This document shows, one piece after another, positions 26,101 through 30,689 of a DNA stretch of 30,689 bases; position 1 is the stretch's first letter, and the number at the start of each line of letters is the position of its first letter. The translations under genes were made by a program, and so were the position numbers. The stretch comes from an uncultured Selenomonadaceae bacterium (GTDB lineage: Bacteria; Bacillota; Negativicutes; Selenomonadales; Selenomonadaceae): assembly GCA_937902665.1 (NCBI GenBank), contig CALELM010000042.1:1-30689 (forward strand), read 5' to 3'. The notes below the pieces were generated by a model. It was given only the letters and a program-made list of their open reading frames with translations, was not told where the DNA came from and did no database searches.

Positions 26101-28901
26101 ACGTCAATTGCCGTCCGTCCGATAACTGTGCCAAGTACTGCTACGCAGCCCGCGGCAATTACGCTTATCCCGTGCCGGCCGTGAAGTCGGAGATGATCAC
26201 CTGGGCTGTTGAACATGATCCTGTCAGGGCAGCAAAGATCGTCCATCGTGAATACACCGGCATGCCGGAGTTTGAGCTCGGCAAGGCGCTCCGCCTCTTC
26301 GATAAGGGCGACATGAATGAGAAGTGGATCCCGTTTATCGAGAACCTCAACAAGCAGGGCGTCCGTGCACAGATCTTTTCCAAGCGGCCCGACCTGCTGC
26401 GCAAGCTGGATCCGAAGAAAAACGTCCTCATGCTGTCCGTCGACCGCAGCAACCTGGCAATGGCCGACGAGAATCCCGACCTCCCCATAGCCTTCGTCTA
26501 TGAAGGAAAGGATGACATCCCGTTCCTGGAAAAGAATGCCCAGCGCTTCAAGGATCGTGGCGGCGTCATCTTGCCTGTGGTCGAAGGGAAGGGCATACTC
26601 AGCGATGAACAGATCAGCGTGCTGCCTAAATGGACGCGCCCCTACACCTGTCCCATCGACAGCGGCGCCCGTCCGCTCAAGTATCCCGAAGGCGCGAGCG
26701 CTGAAGACATGAAGAAGATGGGCTCGCTCTGGAACTGCACGCGATGCGACAAGAACGGCGGCCTGGGCTGCTTCTTCGGCCGCACCGGCGACCTACTCAA
26801 GAAATACAATCCGGAAGAAGACCTCAGTAAAAGGGTAAACATCGATGACCAGATCAAGCAATTCAGAGAACTCGCAGACCTTGTCCCCCAGCTCTCAGCC
26901 GATGACCGGAGACGACTTCTTGCAGCAATGGACGTACTCCATGCTAAAATACTGGGATCTGTTGACCCCGCAGCAGAGGCTGGAGAAGTTTCAAGCTATA
27001 GCCGACTGGATGCACGAGAATCCGGGCGAACCGCTGAACCTGGATCCGGAAGAGGAGTAGACGAGCTCAACCAGGGCGATCTGTATCAGATCCTCGGCGA
27101 GAAGGGCGTCAGGCAGGCCGCAAAGCGGAAGGAAGAATACAGGGAGCGTGTCGATGCCCTGGACATCGCCGTCAAGATGGAGAAGGCCGGCAAGCCCGAC
27201 CTCGCCATACGCATGGCAACAGGCTGGGAACGCGGCGCCGACGGAAAATGGAGATACGAGATCGGAGACGGAAGCTTCAATTTCAGCTCCATGCAGTCCG
27301 TATCTAAAATGCTCGCTCCAGAGCGCCTGACAGCCCCGGAGGGAGCATACAGATCCGGAAAGCTGTCAGATGTACTTGTAAACAAGGAGCTCTACGACGC
27401 TTATCCGGAACTTGGGAACATGCGTGTCTACACCAAGACGCTGCCCCCGAACCATTACGGAAGCCATTGCACCGTAAGGAATGCCCGGTCTGGCAAGGTT
27501 GTTGGCGAGTACATCATTCTCAACAGCCGGTACGCCAAGAAGGGCGTTGATCAGTTCCACCTTGACGAGACGTTCCGCACGCTGCTGCATGAAGTACAGC
27601 ACGCAATCCAGGGCATCGAAGGCTTCACCCCTGGCAGCAACATGAACAGGGCCGGCGGCTTCGATAACTACAATCATGTTGGTGGCGAGATCGAGGCAAG
27701 GAATGTCGCAGCCAGATCAGGCAAGACGCCCGAAGAAAGAAGAAAGACGCTGCTCGCTGGCACGGAAGAGTATCCAAGAAGCTCCCAGCTTACTCCGGAG
27801 GGCTTGCCGCTGAATGCCCGCGAGGTGAACGGCCCATATCTCCCCAAGGATCTGAAGCCCGAAGACATAGCCATTGAGGAGCGTCCCCTCGGCGAAAAGC
27901 CCAAGCGCAAGCGCACCAAGAAGCCGAAGGAAGCGCCCGTAGAAGAACCGAAGCCGACCACCGAACCGAAGCCCACAGAGGAAGCCCCTGCAGAGCCGGC
28001 CAAGCCCGTTGAACCGGAGCCGGAGGTCGAAGAGCCGGAGCCGCAGCTGCCGCCCAGGGAGGAGATCGATCCGGAAAGCCTTCCGGAAGTCGAGCCCACA
28101 GAAGAGCCGGCGCCCGAAGCCGCTCCTGCCGAACCTGCACCGGAAGCCATGACGCCCCGCGGCAAGACCACCTTTATGGAGGACGGCAAGGCCGTCATCA
28201 CGTTCTTCAAGAACGCCGATGCCAGCACGCTTCCGCATGAACTGTTCCATGTGTTCCGCCGCGAGATGGCGGCCACGGCCGCAATGGAGAACGCCAGCAC
28301 GCACGCCAAGGAGCAATATGCAAAGCTCTGCGAGTTCGTCGGCGCCGATCCTGACAAGGCATGGACTACCGATAACTACTCCCGCGAGCAGATCAGGGGC
28401 TTTGAAGAGAAGTTCGCCGATGCCGCAGAACGCTACCTTCTGAGCGGCAGATCGCCCGAACCCGCTCTGGATGAGACCTTCGCCCGCATGAAGGAATGGT
28501 TCGAAGAGATCTACGCCGACGCCGATGCGGCCGGCCTGGAAATCTCCGACGAGATGCGCAAGCTGTTCGACGGCATGTTCCAGATGTCGCCGGAGGACAG
28601 CGAGGCGGCCTTCCGCTACGGCCTGGGCAAGCTGCTGACGCATGATCCCACGGAGGGCATGGATACATCGGTGCCGCCGATGGCAGACGCAGCCGACGCC
28701 AAGGCGATGGAGGAACAGGTAGCCGCAGCCGACCAGGGCATCCGCGAGAGCCTGGAAGCCATGCAGGACGTGCCCGAAGTCGCCGATACGATCCGCAAGG
28801 AATACGAGGCCGAAGTCGCGGAATACGACGCTGCAATCAACCGTGCTAAGAACGAAGGCGACATCCTACTTGAAGCCGCAATATGCGACATGAGGAACTG
28901 A
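23103..28901 (+). CDS. Giant gp16-position internal virion protein with polyvalent enzymatic domains
   Basis: 1932 residues, with GGAGG upstream. Order of parts: (1) about 1-370, a gp16-like helical region with hydrophobic stretches at 140-165 and 195-245 that may enter the membrane; (2) Pro/Ala linker 370-402; (3) about 403-735, a ddrB/ParB-like domain with SHDPENGYAVRGDYPENVQE, then PPVITEGGIVLGGNSRSMSL; (4) about 949-1240, a Cys-cluster domain with NCRPSDNCAKYCYAARGNY and a second cluster CTRCDKNGGLGC; (5) linker with an out-of-frame ORF; (6) about 1325-1560, a polyvalent-associated region (AIRMATGWERGADGKWRYEI) plus metallopeptidase HEVQH (1496-1500); (7) Pro/Glu-rich linker 1596-1680; (8) about 1690-1830, a second metallopeptidase HELFH (1712-1716). 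Known polyvalent proteins of phages are ejected and act on host defence; this is inferred here. No lytic transglycosylase motif was seen. Confidence 0.85.
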   Translation: MALYSQNNIDMDTPLSVDDMDVSFTDYLKASITDAYETSPSTAIRRSKDIFESQIGSDTLADIMSHQDDMSFDPDSVVYTGKPALDIEEQQRRIDEAGLKGMIKPDAGYNEDALNIIMQRRQEANDRAFTRELAPDEWAPVGFATDLIVGAADPLNIAATFMDPLWAAKKIFPSAAMRLGVDMIEGGATGAWSLAARRAGMGALEGLSGAVAMEPLMYATQTQQQADYGMMNSLMNIGFGAIMGGAMHPAMGALRDWRNAWRNRNNPLAHKPWETVAPTDESEAMRRELARSAFEAAQAAGSKITADQIEAAAIQFDARARSWSYFEKRPVKEYYDTWTPQFRAEQLGEIPIDPQLEGTLGGELAPEAKPTAAEPAPVAQAPEAQPAAAPEVQAPVPNATAVNGRVRGMDISVKTPAGEDRGYYEVRELGDIIASHDPENGYAVRGDYPENVQERPYHSDAGEQDKVYRNALGLDPRYLITDNPDAVNGPPVITEGGIVLGGNSRSMSLQLAYSQFGDRAHAYRTALRDQAARFGIDPASFEGMQRPVLVRVVEGVNTPEDMARRSRLYNQSMTQGLERGAEGVSRGRIMSPESMEILARGVEGNDKTLREWLDTGDGKRFIQALRKDGVIEETQLSRLLNKDGTLTDEGKGLVLTMLRGTVVPNADVLRAAPASALNKLDRAIPSLIRLKARGEGWDITSHITEALRILGDSEKTGRPLEQIFGQGSLIPTAPVKKSVQALAFTLKNASQKEMQIRMSAFADASAQTERNRGMLLAGIQHTPERGFVKSFLQPVAEVNGKGILDFNPDMKVRDAAIRYAHDNGGRGHDPEKAMEKLYAAIRKGDMPPDQLAKAQDILGELANFSGPVHVYDAKTGDFFRYAQGEELFQSYSKLDEYHRQIVDRVIDARPDAAEIREQLTRHKGTPWESQTIESILIRADLEDLLAGRPMMAGSKMGGSSCAKMRQAITEKGPEGVWWYLTKNGIVGHASKPVNAVNASYVNCRPSDNCAKYCYAARGNYAYPVPAVKSEMITWAVEHDPVRAAKIVHREYTGMPEFELGKALRLFDKGDMNEKWIPFIENLNKQGVRAQIFSKRPDLLRKLDPKKNVLMLSVDRSNLAMADENPDLPIAFVYEGKDDIPFLEKNAQRFKDRGGVILPVVEGKGILSDEQISVLPKWTRPYTCPIDSGARPLKYPEGASAEDMKKMGSLWNCTRCDKNGGLGCFFGRTGDLLKKYNPEEDLSKRVNIDDQIKQFRELADLVPQLSADDRRRLLAAMDVLHAKILGSVDPAAEAGEVSSYSRLDARESGRTAEPGSGRGVDELNQGDLYQILGEKGVRQAAKRKEEYRERVDALDIAVKMEKAGKPDLAIRMATGWERGADGKWRYEIGDGSFNFSSMQSVSKMLAPERLTAPEGAYRSGKLSDVLVNKELYDAYPELGNMRVYTKTLPPNHYGSHCTVRNARSGKVVGEYIILNSRYAKKGVDQFHLDETFRTLLHEVQHAIQGIEGFTPGSNMNRAGGFDNYNHVGGEIEARNVAARSGKTPEERRKTLLAGTEEYPRSSQLTPEGLPLNAREVNGPYLPKDLKPEDIAIEERPLGEKPKRKRTKKPKEAPVEEPKPTTEPKPTEEAPAEPAKPVEPEPEVEEPEPQLPPREEIDPESLPEVEPTEEPAPEAAPAEPAPEAMTPRGKTTFMEDGKAVITFFKNADASTLPHELFHVFRREMAATAAMENASTHAKEQYAKLCEFVGADPDKAWTTDNYSREQIRGFEEKFADAAERYLLSGRSPEPALDETFARMKEWFEEIYADADAAGLEISDEMRKLFDGMFQMSPEDSEAAFRYGLGKLLTHDPTEGMDTSVPPMADAADAKAMEEQVAAADQGIRESLEAMQDVPEVADTIRKEYEAEVAEYDAAINRAKNEGDILLEAAICDMRN
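26902..27060 (+). other. Out-of-frame ORF with coding-like composition inside the giant protein gene
   Basis: In the +1 frame relative to the 1932-residue protein an ATG at 26902 opens 52 codons that end at TAG 27058-27060. The translation, starting MTGDDFLQQWTYSMLKYWDLL and ending GEPLNLDPEEE, is rich in aromatic and hydrophobic residues and has mostly G or C in third codon positions. The main frame over the same DNA from about 26950 gives a low-complexity Ser/Gly/Ala-rich linker with weaker third-position GC. It has no clear ribosome binding site. It is either an overlapping gene or the scar of a gene fusion by frameshift. Confidence 0.35.
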
Positions 28902-28902
28902 T

Positions 28903-30689
28903 ATGGACTGCATCGATTACCTAAAAAACAAGTTCAAGGGGGTGGATGAGGCTACGATCATCTCCCTCATGGAGCAGGCAAAGAAGGAACGCAAGCGCCT
29001 TACCATGAAGTTCGGCGAGATCGACGATATTCACGACAGGCTGCTTGCAAGCCTCCAGGGACGTGTGGCCGATGCGTCCACCATCGCATACGCCAAGAAG
29101 AGGGCGCTGCAGCTCCAGTACACGCGGCGCCTCAATAACTTCGACTTCGTCATGCGGAACTTCGCCGGCAAGGAGGAGCAGGGGCTGTCCGCCCTCCTGG
29201 TCGGCAGCAACCGCGCCGGAGACGGCACGCGCTTCAGTATCGACGCCAGGCAGGAAGCCCTGCGGAACTGGTACGCCGGTTCCGTGCTGGCAGACATCAA
29301 GGCGCTTGGCGACACGCACCTGGAGCTGTTCAAGAAGGGCGCTCTGGATCAGGACGTAGCCAGGGCGCTCTGGAGCATAGACAATGACAATCCCGCCGCA
29401 GCCTACAAGGGCCCCAAGGAAGCGATGGAGATCGCGGAGGTAGTCCATAAATGGCAGGAAAAGGCCCGTGCAGACCTCAACGCGGCCGGTGCATGGGTAG
29501 GCAAGGAAAAGGGCTATATCGTCCGTCAGTCGCACGACAGGGCCCGTATTTACAAGGCTGGCTTTGAGCGCTGGCGCGACACCATAGCCCCGCTCCTGGA
29601 CTGGGATCGCATCGCCCAGGAACATGAATCCAAGCAGCTCTGGCTGCCCGGTCTGGATCAGGACATAGACCTCCGACAGCCAGCGGCACAGGAGAAGTTC
29701 CTCAATAAGGCATGGGAGAACCTGGCGGTCACGCGATCCAAGAACACGCAACCGACGAACCCCCTGCAGGGCAAGTTCACCGGTGCGCTGATCGGCGACA
29801 CGGCTGCCGACGCTTCTGCCAAGCGTGTGCTGCATTTCAAGGACGCTGATTCCTGGTGGGCATACAATCAACAGTTCGGCGCACGCAGCCTGCGAGAGGC
29901 CATTATGGACGGTCTGGGCAGCTCTGCCTCGACCACGGCGCTTATGCGTACCCTGGGCCCGTCTCCGTCCGCCGGCTTCGATCAGCTAGTAAAGATGGTG
30001 CGCGACAATAAGGCGAAGGCCAAGGACTACGATGGTCTCAAGCGCCTCGACAATTGGCGGAAGCGCCTGGATAACGAGCTGAAGGAAGTCGACGGCTCCC
30101 TGGCGGAGTTCCGCAATCCGACCGTGGCAGCCATCGGGCGCAACGTCCGTGCCCTCCAGTCAATGGCAAAGCTGGGCGGCGCCGTTATCTCATCGTTCAC
30201 CGACGCCAGCGTGGCCAGCGCAGAGCTTGCATACCAGGGGCATTCGTTCTTGGGATCGATGGCGGAAAACATCATGGGGCTTGTCCACGGCCGCGGCACG
30301 CAGGAACAGCAGCGCATTCTGTCCACAATGGGCGTCTTCTTCGACAACATGACAGGCGATGTCATCGGCCGCTTCTCCGGCGATGAATCCATCGGCGCCA
30401 TGACGAAGGCCATGAATGTGTTTTTCAACCTAAACGGCTTGAACTGGTGGACGCATTCCTGGAAGAGATCCGTTGGTCTCATGATGGCGCACGACATGGC
30501 TCTGGAGCGCAGCATGGACTGGGGCAACCTGTCGCATCAGCGCCGCAGGATCCTGTCCATGTACGGCATCAATGACGCGGAATGGGAAACGATCCGCCAC
30601 GGCGACATGAGCGCAGCCGACGGTCGCGAGTACTTCACGCCCGAAGCCGTGGAAGGCTTGTCCGATGAAGCCATCGAAGCCTACCTGCT
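28903..30689 (+). CDS. Large virion-associated protein, partial (continues past the window)
   Basis: At least 595 residues with no stop in the window; ATG 28903 lies two bases after the preceding stop. Helical N-terminus (MDCIDYLKNKFKGVDEATII), then WQEKARADLNAAGAWVGKEK with GYIVRQSHDRARI, a central HFKDADSWWAYNQQFG, and around residues 415-435 ALQSMAKLGGAVISSFTDAS. These are patterns I know from the later parts of very large polyvalent or virion proteins in other podoviruses, where they are fused to the preceding domains. Here the giant protein appears to be split into at least two adjacent genes. Probably ejected or core-associated. The function of the domain is unknown. Confidence 0.8.
   Translation, partial: MDCIDYLKNKFKGVDEATIISLMEQAKKERKRLTMKFGEIDDIHDRLLASLQGRVADASTIAYAKKRALQLQYTRRLNNFDFVMRNFAGKEEQGLSALLVGSNRAGDGTRFSIDARQEALRNWYAGSVLADIKALGDTHLELFKKGALDQDVARALWSIDNDNPAAAYKGPKEAMEIAEVVHKWQEKARADLNAAGAWVGKEKGYIVRQSHDRARIYKAGFERWRDTIAPLLDWDRIAQEHESKQLWLPGLDQDIDLRQPAAQEKFLNKAWENLAVTRSKNTQPTNPLQGKFTGALIGDTAADASAKRVLHFKDADSWWAYNQQFGARSLREAIMDGLGSSASTTALMRTLGPSPSAGFDQLVKMVRDNKAKAKDYDGLKRLDNWRKRLDNELKEVDGSLAEFRNPTVAAIGRNVRALQSMAKLGGAVISSFTDASVASAELAYQGHSFLGSMAENIMGLVHGRGTQEQQRILSTMGVFFDNMTGDVIGRFSGDESIGAMTKAMNVFFNLNGLNWWTHSWKRSVGLMMAHDMALERSMDWGNLSHQRRRILSMYGINDAEWETIRHGDMSAADGREYFTPEAVEGLSDEAIEAYL

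Noticed and set aside
23103..28901. Lytic transglycosylase domain as in T7 gp16
   Set aside because: I found no convincing catalytic Glu motif of the SLT type in the N-terminal region; the visible enzymatic motifs are metallopeptidase and ddrB/ParB-like.

Overview
The whole window reads as the genome of a temperate podovirus-type (T7-like tail and internal core) phage, without recognisable host genes. The host is probably a diderm bacterium. The T7-like internal virion proteins argue for an outer membrane, spacing before starts shows strong GGAGG ribosome binding sites, and the integrase C-terminal block resembles integrases I associate with gut Desulfovibrionaceae; that last point is a weak inference from memory. 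The integrase gene is followed by a 45-base 3' fragment of a tRNA-Arg(CCT) gene lying between phage genes on both sides. This is an attP arrangement, so the sequence is either a non-integrated phage genome or a junction between tandem prophages.

Layout. 1-1315 (minus strand): early lysogeny/replication operon with a Cro-like gene, a small gene, an O-like replication initiator that carries an 11-bp iteron array and AT-rich stretch (putative origin), and the start of a further replication gene. 1419-2728: CI-like S24 repressor, operator-like palindromes and two small membrane proteins. 2861-4800: cassette copy 1, four minus-strand genes (here named a, b, c, d) plus divergent gene e. 4.8-15.3 kb (plus strand): long early operon with small genes, ERF annealing protein, SSB, a large structured non-coding region, Gp157-like protein, a C5 cytosine methyltransferase, a PAPS-reductase-like enzyme, Cys-rich paralogues, ThyX, an Xis-like protein and a tyrosine integrase. 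15.33-15.48 kb: attP core with arm-like repeats. 15570-17507: cassette copy 2, a diverged duplicate of the same five genes with its regulatory spacers. 17.76 kb to the end: late operon with tail tubular proteins A and B (gp11/gp12-like), gp14-like and gp15-like internal proteins, then a 1932-residue gp16-like 'polyvalent' protein fused to a ddrB/ParB-like domain, a Cys-cluster domain and two metallopeptidase domains, followed by a further large virion-associated protein that runs off the end.

How it works together. CI and Cro would switch between lysogeny and the leftward replication operon. The rightward early operon supplies recombination, nucleotide supply, DNA modification and integration/excision. 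The late operon builds a tail and an ejectable core whose largest protein carries enzymatic domains that would enter the host with the DNA. The most unusual elements are the duplicated five-gene cassette whose RNA-like leader hairpins are kept while their sequence has changed, the roughly 490-nt ornate non-coding RNA candidate behind ssb, the iteron origin inside the initiator gene, and the polyvalent internal virion protein.
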